Assembly: GCA_965215165.1 (NCBI GenBank)
Contig: CBDCCX010000006.1
Location: forward strand, 2,294,001-2,358,000
Reading direction: 5' to 3'
DNA: 64,000 nucleotides
Source: JANQRZ01 sp965215165
Lineage (GTDB): Bacteria; Bacteroidota; Rhodothermia; Rhodothermales; JANQRZ01
The notes beneath the pieces are model-generated. The model had not been told where the DNA came from. It searched no databases and saw only the letters and a program-made list of their open reading frames with translations. The position numbers and the translations under genes were made by a program. Of this stretch, positions 1 to 8,219 are shown in pieces (position 1 is the first letter of the stretch; each line of letters starts with the position of its first letter).

Positions 1-1
1 C

Positions 2-118
2 GCCCTCGCCGAGCTCGAGGCCGCCGGCCTCATCCACCCGATCCGCCGCAGCACCGTCCGCCTCACCGACGAAGGCGCGCTCGTCGCCGACGCCGTGACG
101 GCGCGTCTGCTCAGCTAA
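2..118 (+). CDS. C-terminal fragment of a probable radical-SAM heme chaperone (HemW/HemN family)
   Basis: The window opens inside this gene; 38 codons remain, ending in TAA at 116-118. The readable tail has the form LEAAGLI, then a short basic stretch, VRLTDEGALVADAVTARLL. That resembles the end of HemW/HemN proteins, where a small winged-helix segment (GL..., LT..G...AD.V...L) closes the chain. The radical-SAM core with its CxxxCxxC cluster lies outside the window, so the family call rests on the tail alone. Other winged-helix proteins could end similarly. Confidence 0.45.
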   Translation, partial: ALAELEAAGLIHPIRRSTVRLTDEGALVADAVTARLLS

Positions 119-133
119 CCCTACGCCCGCTCG

Positions 134-628
134 ATGCTTCGCCTCCTGCCCGTGCTCGCCGTCCTCCTGCTCGCTGGCTGCGAGTCCGACCCGCCGCCGC
201 GCCCGACGCCGACGCCCGGCGAAGAGACCGCCGCCCCGATCCCGTTCCGGCGCGACGGCACGCTCACGGTCGCGCGCGAGGACGGAGAGGAGATCGTCAC
301 GCTCGCCATCGAGATCGCCGAGGGCGACTCGGCGACGCAGCGCGGGCTGATGGACCGGACCTCGCTGCCCGAGAAGAGCGGGATGCTCTTCCTCATGCCG
401 ACCACGCAGCGCCACAGCTTCTGGATGGCCAACACTCCGCTCTCGCTCGACATCACGTTCATCTCGCCGGACTCGGTGGTGCTCAACACGGCGAAGTACA
501 CGACGCCCTACTCCCCGAACTCCGTCTCCGCCACCGGCCTGTCGCGCTTCGTTCTCGAGACGCCGGCCGGCTTCGCCGATACGTGGGGCCTCACCGCCGG
601 GGACCGTGTGCGATGGAGCCGCGACTAG
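134..628 (+). CDS. DUF192 family lipoprotein
   Basis: A 164-residue exported protein. Residues 1-16 form a lipoprotein signal ending LLLAGC, so Cys16 is the likely lipidated residue. A Pro/Thr-rich linker of about 15 residues follows. The rest matches the DUF192 pattern: a TQRGLMDRTSLPEKSGMLF segment, then SFWMANTPLSLDITFI with the invariant WM-NT. The C-terminal part (VLETPAGFADTWGLTAGDRV) is also typical. DUF192 proteins are small beta-barrel-like domains of unknown biochemical role, often single-domain and secreted in this phylum. The gene starts 15 bases after the preceding stop, so it may be co-transcribed with the upstream hemW-like gene. A hairpin terminator lies downstream at 770-803. 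Confidence 0.9.
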   Translation: MLRLLPVLAVLLLAGCESDPPPRPTPTPGEETAAPIPFRRDGTLTVAREDGEEIVTLAIEIAEGDSATQRGLMDRTSLPEKSGMLFLMPTTQRHSFWMANTPLSLDITFISPDSVVLNTAKYTTPYSPNSVSATGLSRFVLETPAGFADTWGLTAGDRVRWSRD

Positions 629-639
629 CCCCACGCCCC

Positions 640-804
640 GCTGTTCGTCATCGTTTTGTGATGAGCATGAAGCATATGTCAAACCCGCCTGCCGGGAAAC
701 TAAAAACCGAGATTTCTCGTTGTGACTATCACCATGCTCGCAGCCCCGTAAGGCTGCACCGAAGCAGCGCCCCGACGGCCCCGTAAGGCCGCCGGGGTTT
801 TTTA
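640..804 (+). ncRNA. candidate small RNA or structured 3' UTR with two hairpins sharing one loop
   Basis: About 170 bases with no credible gene, between the DUF192 gene and the next reading frame. Two hairpins stand in tandem: a 6-bp stem (740-745 with 752-757) and an 11-bp stem (770-780 with 787-797, one mismatch). Both have the identical six-base loop CCGTAA. The second is followed by six T, a classic intrinsic terminator. The part upstream is more AT-rich than its surroundings. It may be only the 3' UTR of the lipoprotein mRNA; the repeated loop makes an independent or processed small RNA worth considering. Confidence 0.3.
770..803 (+). terminator. Rho-independent terminator
   Basis: Stem 770-780/787-797 is GC-rich with a single A-C mismatch and the loop CCGTAA, followed by TTTTTT at 798-803. 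It ends transcripts from the 134-628 gene, or those of the candidate small RNA. Confidence 0.85.
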
Positions 805-828
805 TGCCCCTCCTCTCCCCTCCTCCGC

Positions 829-1365
829 ATGACGGCCGACCTCCCGCCTCAGTTCTCCGCTCGCCTCGACGCCGATGTCTACGCGCTCCTCGCCCACTCC
901 ATCCTCACCGGCGACCGGCAACTCGTCCGCGAGCCCGACGCCGGCGACCCGCCGCTCCACTTCCGCGCCGCCCTCGACCGCGACGCCGGCACCGTCCGCC
1001 TGCTCGACTTCCCGCCCGTCACCGACGAGGTGGGCACCGCACTCGGCCACGTCACCGCCACGGTGACGATTCAGGGCGACCCCGAGGGCGCGTTCGACAG
1101 CGAAACGGGGCACGTCCGCATCGAGGTGGAGCTGACCATCGACCCGAAGCATCTGCTGGCGCGGACCTCGCGCGTGCGGCTCGCGCTCTCGTCCGAGGCC
1201 ACCATTCGCCAAGCCGAGCTCGAGGCCGATGGCGTCCCGCTGACGCTCAGCGACGGCACGGTCACGCTCGTCGGGCAGGGCACCTTCGAGGGCGGCACGC
1301 TCGACGGCGGCACCTTCTGGCTCGCCATTGCCTGCGCCATCGACGACGTGGTGGACGAGTCGTAG
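829..1365 (+). CDS. hypothetical protein, 178 residues
   Basis: I do not recognise this family. The frame has strong high-GC codon bias and begins with MTADLPPQF, about 25 bases after the preceding terminator. There is no signal peptide or membrane segment. The sequence is acidic, rich in alternating hydrophobic and polar stretches (VRIEVELTIDP, VTLVGQGTFEGG) and probably all-beta. The last third has Gly/Thr repeats (GTVTLVGQGTFEGGTLDGGTFW) like short beta-turn repeats. It stands alone after a terminator and converges on the minus-strand cluster that ends at 1398. A cytoplasmic beta-sandwich protein is plausible, but no function can be assigned. Confidence 0.6.
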   Translation: MTADLPPQFSARLDADVYALLAHSILTGDRQLVREPDAGDPPLHFRAALDRDAGTVRLLDFPPVTDEVGTALGHVTATVTIQGDPEGAFDSETGHVRIEVELTIDPKHLLARTSRVRLALSSEATIRQAELEADGVPLTLSDGTVTLVGQGTFEGGTLDGGTFWLAIACAIDDVVDES

Positions 1366-1397
1366 CTACGCTACTTGTTGCTGCGCTGCTCGTTGCG

Positions 1398-2750
1398 CTA
1401 CCGAACGACGGTAAGGCGACGATAGGTCACCCAGTCTCCGATCCAGACAGGGACGAGGTAGCTCCCGGCTGGAAGCGGCTGCGCTGAAAGGCCCAGCCGG
1501 TGTGTTCCTGGAGCGAGCACTCCGTCGTGGACGCGGGCCACGGTGCGGCCGAGCGCGTCGAGCACGCTGATCCGGACGTGCTCGGGGCGCGTCAGCCTCA
1601 GCCCGAGCGCTGTGTGCCTGCGCGTAGGGTTTGGATATGGTCCCTCGACGCGGTCCCCGACCACGCCCGGCAGAATCGGCACCGAGACGGGGGTCTGCTG
1701 GGCCGCCACGACGGCGTCGGTCCACGCGTGCGGCATCGAGCCGGGCACGTACCAGTTGCCACTGCCGTCGGCGAACTCCTCGTTGTAATACCACACTAGG
1801 TCGTCGGTGTGTTCGAGCGCGTTGCGGAGCGTAGTCTCCATGATCGCCGGGTTCATCGGGTAGCCCTCGGCCTGTTTCCAGGCGATGTTGTAGACGCCGA
1901 AGCTGTTCGAGACGCGGTCGCCCCAGTCCGGGCGGAGGTACGGCGGGATGAAGGCGCTGTCGGTCTCGTCCGAGGCGATGCCGGTCTCGCGCCAGTCGTA
2001 GGCGAGCTGGAAGTCTTGGTCGGTGCGGTACTGGTAGCACTCGCCGCCGTCGATCACGCGGTTGCCCGGCCCCGCCCCTTCGAGGAAGCCGACGAAGAGC
2101 GACCCGAGCAGCTCGTACTCGTCGGCACCGGCGACCTGCAAAAGGCGGACGTAGTCCGGCGTGGCCGGCTCCGAGAGCCACGGCCCGAAGGTGAAGAGCA
2201 CCTCGGCCTCGGGCCACACGGCGGCGACGGCCTCCATCATCTGCCGCCCGCGCAGCCGCGTCTGCTCGCGGTAGGCGTCGAGGCTCTGGCTCGGGGCTGC
2301 GTAGTCCTCGGGGAAGTTCAGCCACGGCGTGCCGTACTCCTCGACGTCGAAGAAGATGCCTGCGAACCCAGCGTCGCGGGCCGCCTCGGCGAGCGCACTC
2401 CAGTTGGCGAAGACGGGCCCCCACGCCGCGTCGTCGAACACGTCGCCGGGGTCGTTGATCGTGACGAGCAGGAAGTTGTAGTCGAGCACCTCGAACTGCC
2501 CCGCCACCGCCGAGAGGCTCTGGGCGACCTCGTCAGCGGTGAACGTCCAGCCCGGCTTCATCAGTTGCCACGAGGCGAAGACCGTGACGGTGATCCCGTC
2601 GAACGGGAGCGCCTCGAGGTGGTCGAGGTGCTCGGCGAGGTCCTGGGGGTAGGTCTCGGGGAAGCTCGGCTGCTGGTGGACGAGGAGCTTCGGGCCGTCC
2701 TGGGCCGCAGCGGGCAGGGCCAAAACGAGGGCGAGAGCAAGAAAACGCAT
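1398..2750 (-). CDS. secreted TIM-barrel-like protein with T9SS tail (divergent member of a paralogous family)
   Basis: 450 residues. A signal peptide (1-16, ending PAAAQ) precedes a region of about 340 residues with barrel-like features: FDGITVTVFASW, DAGFAGIFFDVEEYG, and VIDGGECYQY. These match in order the segments FDGIAFHLG, GARGILFDPEYYDF and LIDGNEGTYY of the two paralogues at 2781-4547 and 8220-9992. Acidic residues at the strand ends (DVEEYG; IDGGE) sit where glycosidase catalytic or ligand residues often lie. The linker V.VP..PGVVG and a sorting domain (PNPTRR, VLDALGRTV, LPAGSYLV, RRLTVVR) end the chain. It is the last gene of a tight minus-strand series; 30 bases separate it from the gene upstream. 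Likely exported and surface-attached or released; substrate unknown. Confidence 0.75.
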   Translation of the reverse strand: MRFLALALVLALPAAAQDGPKLLVHQQPSFPETYPQDLAEHLDHLEALPFDGITVTVFASWQLMKPGWTFTADEVAQSLSAVAGQFEVLDYNFLLVTINDPGDVFDDAAWGPVFANWSALAEAARDAGFAGIFFDVEEYGTPWLNFPEDYAAPSQSLDAYREQTRLRGRQMMEAVAAVWPEAEVLFTFGPWLSEPATPDYVRLLQVAGADEYELLGSLFVGFLEGAGPGNRVIDGGECYQYRTDQDFQLAYDWRETGIASDETDSAFIPPYLRPDWGDRVSNSFGVYNIAWKQAEGYPMNPAIMETTLRNALEHTDDLVWYYNEEFADGSGNWYVPGSMPHAWTDAVVAAQQTPVSVPILPGVVGDRVEGPYPNPTRRHTALGLRLTRPEHVRISVLDALGRTVARVHDGVLAPGTHRLGLSAQPLPAGSYLVPVWIGDWVTYRRLTVVR

Positions 2751-2780
2751 GACGGTCGGGGTGAGGTTAGCAAATAGTCG

Positions 2781-4547
2781 CTAGCGGACGACAGTGAGGC
2801 GCTGCGTTTCGGTCCGCTCGCCGACGCGGAGGCGGACGAGGTAGACGCCCGCCGGGACCCGGCCGAGCGGGACGCGCTCGGCGTAGCGGCCGGCCGGCTG
2901 CACCTCGTCGACGAGCGTGGCGACCGTCCGCCCGAGCGCGTCGAGCACGTCGAGTCGCACCGGCCCCGACGCGAGCACGCCGTAGCCAATCGTCACTGTG
3001 CCGCGCGCCGGGTTCGGGAAGACCTCGAGCGCCGCGCCGACCACGCCCGGCCCGACCGGCACGCCGACCGTCGGGCGGACCGGCCGCGTCACCGGTGCGC
3101 TCGTGACGTGCTGGTAGGGTCCCGTCTGCGCCCGCGCCCAGACGGTCGCCTTGCCCGGCGGCAGCCCGGCCACCTCGACCTCGAACGGGGCCGCGAAGTC
3201 GTCGCCGACGTAGGCTCCGTTGACGACGAACGAGACGAAGCTCGCCGGCCCATCGACCTCGGCTCCGACGGTGAAGGACGCGCCGGGCGCAATCGGGCCA
3301 AGCGGGAGCGCGAGGGCAATCTCGGGCGACGTGACGCGGTCGGCGGCGACAGCGGGGTCGTACCAGAACTCGGCGGGCTTGGCGAGGTCGAAGCCCAGCC
3401 CCTCGCCCGAGGCGAGCCTGGCACGGGCACTCGCGATCCGCTCCGCAGTGCCAGGCGGGACGTAGAGCGCCCATCCCGCGTCCGGCTCGTCCCACCAGTT
3501 GATTTCCTCGTCGTAGACCCACACGAACTCGTCGGTCGTCAGGAGCGCGTGGTAGACGTTGTGCTCGAACCAGTCGAGCCGGAAGTCTTCGGAGTGGCCC
3601 CAGTTGTAGGCCGGGTCGAGGCCGAGCGGGTAGTCGGCGTAGACGGCGTAGGCGGTCTGGTGCTGGGCCTGCCACGTCGGGCGGTGGACGGGATCGAGGA
3701 GCGTCGTCGCTTGGTAGCGGACGTAGTCGTAGTTGTTGGTCACCAGCCATGACTCGTCGATGTAGTACGTGCCCTCGTTGCCGTCGATGAGCGTCAAGCC
3801 TGGCGCGGCCCCGTCGAGCATCCCGTCGAGGAAGCCGCGCATCAGCTCGTAGCCCGACCCTTCGAGGCCGCCGTTGGCCTGGGTCTGGGCGTAGACGACG
3901 CCCATCCACCACAGCGAGAGGACCGTCATCTCGGGCTGCGCGCTCTGGAGCGCCCGGACGTACTCGGCCCCGCGCCGCCGCGCCTGCGCCTCGACCTCCT
4001 CGAACGTCTGGTCCGGGAAGGCCCACGGGAAGTAGCGCCACGGGCTGTAGTCGGCGAAGTCGTAGTACTCGGGGTCGAAGAGGATGCCGCGCGCTCCGCT
4101 CGCCGCGACGGCTCGGGAGACGAGCCGGGCGTTCGCCGAGATCGTCGCCCACAGGTCGTCGTCGAACCAGTCGAGGGTCTCGAAGCTCTGTCCCATCTGA
4201 ACGATGAAGTTGTCTTCCAGTTCGCCCCACTCGATCTGGCTCAACTCGCCGAGTCGAACTTCCTCGGCCGTCCAGGGCCGGTCGGCAAAGGCCAGCAGGG
4301 GCTGGTCGTAGATGCCGGGGTACGAGATCGCCTCGTGCCAGCGCCCGGTCCCGAGGTGGAACGCGATGCCGTCGAAGGGCGAGCCTTGCAGCTCGGCGGG
4401 GTGGTCCAGGAGGAAGTCGACGCCCGGCGTGCTCCAGCCGAAGTGGAGGAGGGTTTTCTGGCCGGGTTGGTGCGCCGGGCTGGGCGTGCGGACTTGGGCC
4501 GACGAAGCCGATGCGGTAAGGGCGAGGACGAGCGCGAGGAGTTTCAT
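2781..4547 (-). CDS. secreted putative glycosidase-like protein with Ig-like domain and T9SS tail
   Basis: 588 residues: signal peptide (1-17, SASSAQ), a barrel-like region to about residue 400, a beta-sandwich module (about 405-490, from PEIALALPLGPIAPGASFTV to VWARAQTGPYQHVTSAPVT), a linker RPVRPTVGVPVGPGVVG, and a sorting domain (FPNPARG, DALGRTVATL, VPAGVYLVRL, QRLTVVR). Tryptophan- and tyrosine-rich segments plus acidic motifs (GILFDPEYYDF, LIDGNEGTYY, VWVYDEEINWW) fit a carbohydrate-binding cleft. The close paralogue is 8220-9992; 1398-2750 is more distant. It starts 18 bases after the stop of the FG-GAP gene, so an operon is likely. No known glycoside hydrolase family could be named from sequence alone. 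Confidence 0.8.
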   Translation of the reverse strand: MKLLALVLALTASASSAQVRTPSPAHQPGQKTLLHFGWSTPGVDFLLDHPAELQGSPFDGIAFHLGTGRWHEAISYPGIYDQPLLAFADRPWTAEEVRLGELSQIEWGELEDNFIVQMGQSFETLDWFDDDLWATISANARLVSRAVAASGARGILFDPEYYDFADYSPWRYFPWAFPDQTFEEVEAQARRRGAEYVRALQSAQPEMTVLSLWWMGVVYAQTQANGGLEGSGYELMRGFLDGMLDGAAPGLTLIDGNEGTYYIDESWLVTNNYDYVRYQATTLLDPVHRPTWQAQHQTAYAVYADYPLGLDPAYNWGHSEDFRLDWFEHNVYHALLTTDEFVWVYDEEINWWDEPDAGWALYVPPGTAERIASARARLASGEGLGFDLAKPAEFWYDPAVAADRVTSPEIALALPLGPIAPGASFTVGAEVDGPASFVSFVVNGAYVGDDFAAPFEVEVAGLPPGKATVWARAQTGPYQHVTSAPVTRPVRPTVGVPVGPGVVGAALEVFPNPARGTVTIGYGVLASGPVRLDVLDALGRTVATLVDEVQPAGRYAERVPLGRVPAGVYLVRLRVGERTETQRLTVVR

Positions 4548-4565
4548 CAGAGACGGGGTGAGAGG

Positions 4566-6215
4566 TTAGCGGACGACGGTGAGGCGCTGCGTCTCGGTGT
4601 GCGGGCCGGCCTGGAGGCGGACGAGGTACACACCGGCAGGCAGCCCGGCCAGCGGTACCTGCGCGGTGTGGACCCCGGCCGCTTGCCGCTCGTCGGCGAG
4701 CACGGCCACGGAGCGGCCGAGCACGTCGAACACGTCGAGCCGGACTGGACTGCCCTCGGGCACGGCATACGACACGGTCGCGGATGCGCGCGCCGGGTTC
4801 GGCCCGACAGTGAGCCTTAGCCCCGGTGCTTCGGGAGCGCTCGCTGTCGCCGTCGTCTTCCCGGTCGAGAAGACGTAGGCACGGCCGGCGTTGGGCGGGC
4901 TGCCCGGCAGGCTCTCCCCGAACGCGCCAACGCCGATTTCGGCGAGGCCGTCGCCGTCGAGGTCGTCGAGCGCGGCGATCCCGTAGCCGAAGTACTGCAC
5001 ACCATCGGGGTCCGGCACCGGCGGCTCGAGCGTGGCGAGGAGGGTGCCCGTCGAGGAGAAGAGGTACACGCGGCCGATGAGTGCCATCGGCACGGCGTCC
5101 GCGTCCTCGGCGCGGGCGCTCACGATGAGGTCGTCGAGCCCGTCGCCGTCGAGGTCGGGCACGGCCTCGACAAGCTCGCCGAAGAAGCCGAGGGGCTGCT
5201 CGTCGGGCGAGCGGAGCTCGACGGCGACCTCGCCGGTCGCGCCCGAGATCACATAGGCCCGCCCGAGATAGGTGCCCTGCGTTGGCTCGCCGTTCGCGCC
5301 GGTCGCCACGTCCGGCACGCCGTCGCCGGTCACGTCGCCGAGGCCGGCGGCCCAGCGGCCGAAGAAGCCGAGCGTGACCGCGTTGGGCGAGGCGATGGTG
5401 CGGATCGCCGAGCCGTCGGCCCCGCTGACGATGTAGAGGAGGCCGGCCAGGTCACCGGCGCTGGTGTCGCGGAACGGAGCGCCCACGACGATATCAGGAA
5501 CGCCGTCTCCGTCCACATCGCCGGCGTCGTCGGAGGTGTAGCCGAAGCCGGCCTCGCGGAGGGGGCTGGGCGAAGTGATCGTCAGCACGAGCGCGTCGGT
5601 CGCGCCGTCGAAGGCGTAGAGCCGGCCAGCTAGGGCTAGCCCGTCCACCGTCTCCCCGCGCGCGCTCACGCCGACCTCGCCGACGCCGTCGCCGGTGAGG
5701 TCGCCGAGGCGTCCGAGGTCGAATCCGAACTCGCCGCCGTCGCTAGGGTTGGGTGAGGTGAACGAGGCGATCTCCTCGCCCGTGGCCCCGCTCAGGAGAT
5801 AGACGCGGCCGACGTTTTCGACCCCTCCGACAGTCTCCCGCGAGGCCGGCACGTAGAAGTCCGGCGTCCCGTCGCCGTCGCGGTCCCCGGCCGGGAGGAT
5901 GGCGTCGCCGAAGTAGGCGTCGGTCTCGGGGCGAGGCGAGGCGTAGGTGCGGATGAAGGCACCCGTGGCACCGCTGTAGAGGTGGACTTGGCCGGCGTCG
6001 ATGACGAGGGGGCCGCCCACCTGCGTGTCCTCGTCCGGTCCCGAGACGGCGACATCGGAGACGCCGTCTCCGTCGAGGTCGCCGACGCTGGCGAGGGCGA
6101 TGCCGAAGCCGCCTCCGTCGGCCTCGTCGGGCGAGGCGAAGGTGTAGAGCGGGCCAAGCTGCGCCTGGACGGTGGCGGCGAACGGGGCAAAGAGCAGGAG
6201 GAGGAGCAGGCGCAT
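4566..6215 (-). CDS. secreted FG-GAP repeat (integrin-like propeller) protein with T9SS tail
   Basis: 549 residues. The signal peptide covers about residues 1-19 (ATVQAQ). Seven or so FG-GAP units follow, each with a calcium-type loop such as DLDGDGVSDVAVSG, DRDGDGTPDFYV, DVDGDGVPDIVVG or DLDGDGLDDLIVS, and a strand of the form GRVYLLSGATGE. This is the layout of a seven-bladed integrin-alpha-like propeller. A spacer leads to the sorting domain (GPNPARASATVSY, DVFDVLGRSVAVL, LPAGVYLVRL, QRLTVVR). It is the first gene of a probable minus-strand operon with the two barrel proteins downstream (18- and 30-base gaps). Such propellers commonly act in adhesion or ligand binding at the surface; the ligand here is unknown. 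Confidence 0.88.
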   Translation of the reverse strand: MRLLLLLLFAPFAATVQAQLGPLYTFASPDEADGGGFGIALASVGDLDGDGVSDVAVSGPDEDTQVGGPLVIDAGQVHLYSGATGAFIRTYASPRPETDAYFGDAILPAGDRDGDGTPDFYVPASRETVGGVENVGRVYLLSGATGEEIASFTSPNPSDGGEFGFDLGRLGDLTGDGVGEVGVSARGETVDGLALAGRLYAFDGATDALVLTITSPSPLREAGFGYTSDDAGDVDGDGVPDIVVGAPFRDTSAGDLAGLLYIVSGADGSAIRTIASPNAVTLGFFGRWAAGLGDVTGDGVPDVATGANGEPTQGTYLGRAYVISGATGEVAVELRSPDEQPLGFFGELVEAVPDLDGDGLDDLIVSARAEDADAVPMALIGRVYLFSSTGTLLATLEPPVPDPDGVQYFGYGIAALDDLDGDGLAEIGVGAFGESLPGSPPNAGRAYVFSTGKTTATASAPEAPGLRLTVGPNPARASATVSYAVPEGSPVRLDVFDVLGRSVAVLADERQAAGVHTAQVPLAGLPAGVYLVRLQAGPHTETQRLTVVR

Positions 6216-6551
6216 CAGGATGTCCAGGATAGAGAGCAGAGAAAACAGATGGAGAGCACGAGGCTACCGACGGAGACTATTGGCAGTCGCCGCCTAAGAT
6301 CGCGAGAGATCTACGATGGTTGTCCAAGGGACGCTCGTCGTGCTCTTTTGTACTGGAAGTGCGTCCGTCGGAGCCGGATGGCAGCTCGGCGGCGTTCGGC
6401 AATCGTTACTAGTACCCGCCAGTGGGGAGTCTTACCTCCCGTCGCTGAGAACGCGCGACCGCCGCGGTCGTCCTCACCCGCATCGCTAGCTATCTTCCGA
6501 CCCGATGCCTTGGCACCTGCCTACTATGAACGATCTCGACGACCGGCTGCT
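6216..6551. other. intergenic region without a recognisable gene
   Basis: Upstream region of the minus-strand FG-GAP gene. I found no convincing reading frame, no phased CCTCAG array and no strong terminator. It presumably holds the promoter of the 6215-1398 series. Composition is less GC-rich than neighbouring genes and its right edge abuts the paralogue relic at 6552-6620. Confidence 0.5.
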
Positions 6552-6620
6552 GACCACGCCCGGCACGCCGACCGTCGGGCGCACGGGCCGCGTGACGGGT
6601 GTCGACGTGCCGAACTGGTA
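6552..6620 (-). pseudogene. relic of a further paralogue of the 2781/8220 family
   Basis: Read on the minus strand, 23 consecutive codons give YQFGTSTPVTRP followed by VRPTVGVPGVV. The gene at 2781-4547 has YQHVTSAPVTRP, VRPTVGVP, VGP, GVV at the junction of its Ig-like module and sorting domain. The relic differs by a few substitutions and a three-residue deletion, and neither flank continues as a homologous frame. It therefore looks like the remains of another family copy, lost by deletion between the FG-GAP gene and the 6666-8057 gene. Confidence 0.7.
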
Positions 6621-6665
6621 TGCCTGGCTTCCGCGCTCCTGCCGAGAGGGGACCCTCCGCTCCGG

Positions 6666-8057
6666 CTAGTGGACGAGCGTGAGCCGCCCGGTCTCGACCT
6701 GGGCACCCCGCACGAGGCGGTAGACGTAGAGGCCGCTGGGAAGACCTGCCGCGTCGAACCGCAGACGGTGCTCACCCGACCCCATCGGCCCGTCGGCGAG
6801 CTCGGCGACGGTGCGGCCTTGCACGTCGTAGACCACGAGCGCAACGTCCGACGCCTCGGCGAGGGAGAAGGTAATTTCCGTGTTCCGCGTGAAAGGGTTG
6901 GGGTAGGCCCCAGCGGGGTACGCACCGGCAGAACCCGACGACACCTGGGCACTTACTGGGTCAGCCTCCGCCCCCCAACGCTCGGCGGCAACATTCCACG
7001 TGGTGGCCGGATCGCCCACGGCTTCCGCCGCAGGTGTCACCCTGACAAAGATGGCTTCTGAGCACGCCGTCGGGGCGTTGGCCGACGGGCCGGCGCAGAC
7101 GAAGTAGTCGTATTCGCCAACCGTTGCGGCGCCTGGAACCGTCTGGCTGTACGTCCGCGCAACCTGCCCCCCACTCGCTAGCCTTCCCGTTGCGACGGTG
7201 CCCTGAGCAACGAGGCGGCCTCCAAAGCCGGCGTAGAAGAACAGCCCTCCGGAGAGGGCACCCGAGGTCCCGTTGATCACCTCGTACTCGAACGAGACCG
7301 AGCCGCCCGGTTCGACCGTCGTCGGACTCTGCGCCGCGAGCGCGACCGAGAGCGGGTCGCCTGGCACGTCGCCGAACGCGATGTCGTCGGAGTCTACGAA
7401 GTCCGACTCCGACGAGCGGGCAACGAGCTTAGCGATCTTCACCGCTGGCGACCGAAACCCGACGAAACCCTGCGTCGAGACTGTAGCTTCGCCCAGTACG
7501 GCTCCGGAGGCGTCGAGCACTTGCACGGGCGTCGGCACGTCGAAGAGGGGATCGAAGAACCCGCCAGCGCAGTCGACGAACGGCGCGAATGAGAACACGA
7601 GGTCCTGGCTGCTTCCGCTGTTCCCAACCTCGATCGAGGAGGCCCCGCTGAAGCCCTGCCCGGAGACGAAGAGCTCGCCCAGGTTGCCGTCCACGGCGCT
7701 GACGGCAGCGGCTGTGATCCCCGGCAGGATGTCACCGGGCTGGAAGATGAGGCCGCTGCCGAAGAGCCCGAAGCGCTCACTCCTGCTGTCGAGCGGGCTG
7801 AAGATCGTCTCGGCCGTGCCGTCGGAGAGGTCTCCCTCCTCATAGCCCTCGGTTAGGAGCACGCCGCACGATGCTGCGAATGCGGGACGACTCGTGAAGA
7901 CCTCCACCCCACCACGGGCGGAACCGGGACGGACCTCGGGAGCCTTCTTCTCCAGAGTCTGAGTAGAAGGCGTCAGCGGGCGGCTACTCTGAGCAACCGC
8001 TAGGGGGCTGAGAGCGACGAGGAGGAGCGCGCATAGGGCGCGGCGAAGTGTAGGCAT
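6666..8057 (-). CDS. secreted protein of unknown function with T9SS tail
   Basis: 463 residues from the ATG at 8057. I prefer this start to one 16 codons upstream because MPTLRRALCALLLVALSPLAVAQ is a complete signal peptide. Residues about 45-240 form an all-beta region (FTSRPAFAASCGVLLTEGYEEG, then SFAPFVDCAGGFFDP, ASGAVLGEATVSTQGFVGF, DSDDIAFGD). This resembles the beta-sandwich domains found in extracellular PEP-CTERM-like proteins. A second Ig-like part (SVALAAQSPTTVEPGGSVSFEYEV onward) comes before the sorting domain (AYPNPFTRNTEITFSL, VYDVQGRTVAELADG, LPSGLYVYRL, GRLTLVH). It is separated from both neighbours by more than 150 bases, so it is probably transcribed alone. Confidence 0.75.
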   Translation of the reverse strand: MPTLRRALCALLLVALSPLAVAQSSRPLTPSTQTLEKKAPEVRPGSARGGVEVFTSRPAFAASCGVLLTEGYEEGDLSDGTAETIFSPLDSRSERFGLFGSGLIFQPGDILPGITAAAVSAVDGNLGELFVSGQGFSGASSIEVGNSGSSQDLVFSFAPFVDCAGGFFDPLFDVPTPVQVLDASGAVLGEATVSTQGFVGFRSPAVKIAKLVARSSESDFVDSDDIAFGDVPGDPLSVALAAQSPTTVEPGGSVSFEYEVINGTSGALSGGLFFYAGFGGRLVAQGTVATGRLASGGQVARTYSQTVPGAATVGEYDYFVCAGPSANAPTACSEAIFVRVTPAAEAVGDPATTWNVAAERWGAEADPVSAQVSSGSAGAYPAGAYPNPFTRNTEITFSLAEASDVALVVYDVQGRTVAELADGPMGSGEHRLRFDAAGLPSGLYVYRLVRGAQVETGRLTLVH

Positions 8058-8219
8058 GGTTGGAGCGGTTTTGGTTAGAAGGATTGGCGAACGAGAAGGA
8101 GGCATTTCTTCGGCCCGGTCGCGTTCGTTAGCTGTCTAGGAGCGAGCGGCGAAGGAGAGGGCGGGCGCGAGAACAAGCATGAGGCTTCGCCTGGCAGCAG
8201 AGGTTGCCGGGGTCGATGG

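Noticed and set aside
8058..8219. Possible phased CCTCAG array before the 6666-8057 gene
   Set aside because: Only one weak half match (ATGAGG at 8179) and no repeat in phase.
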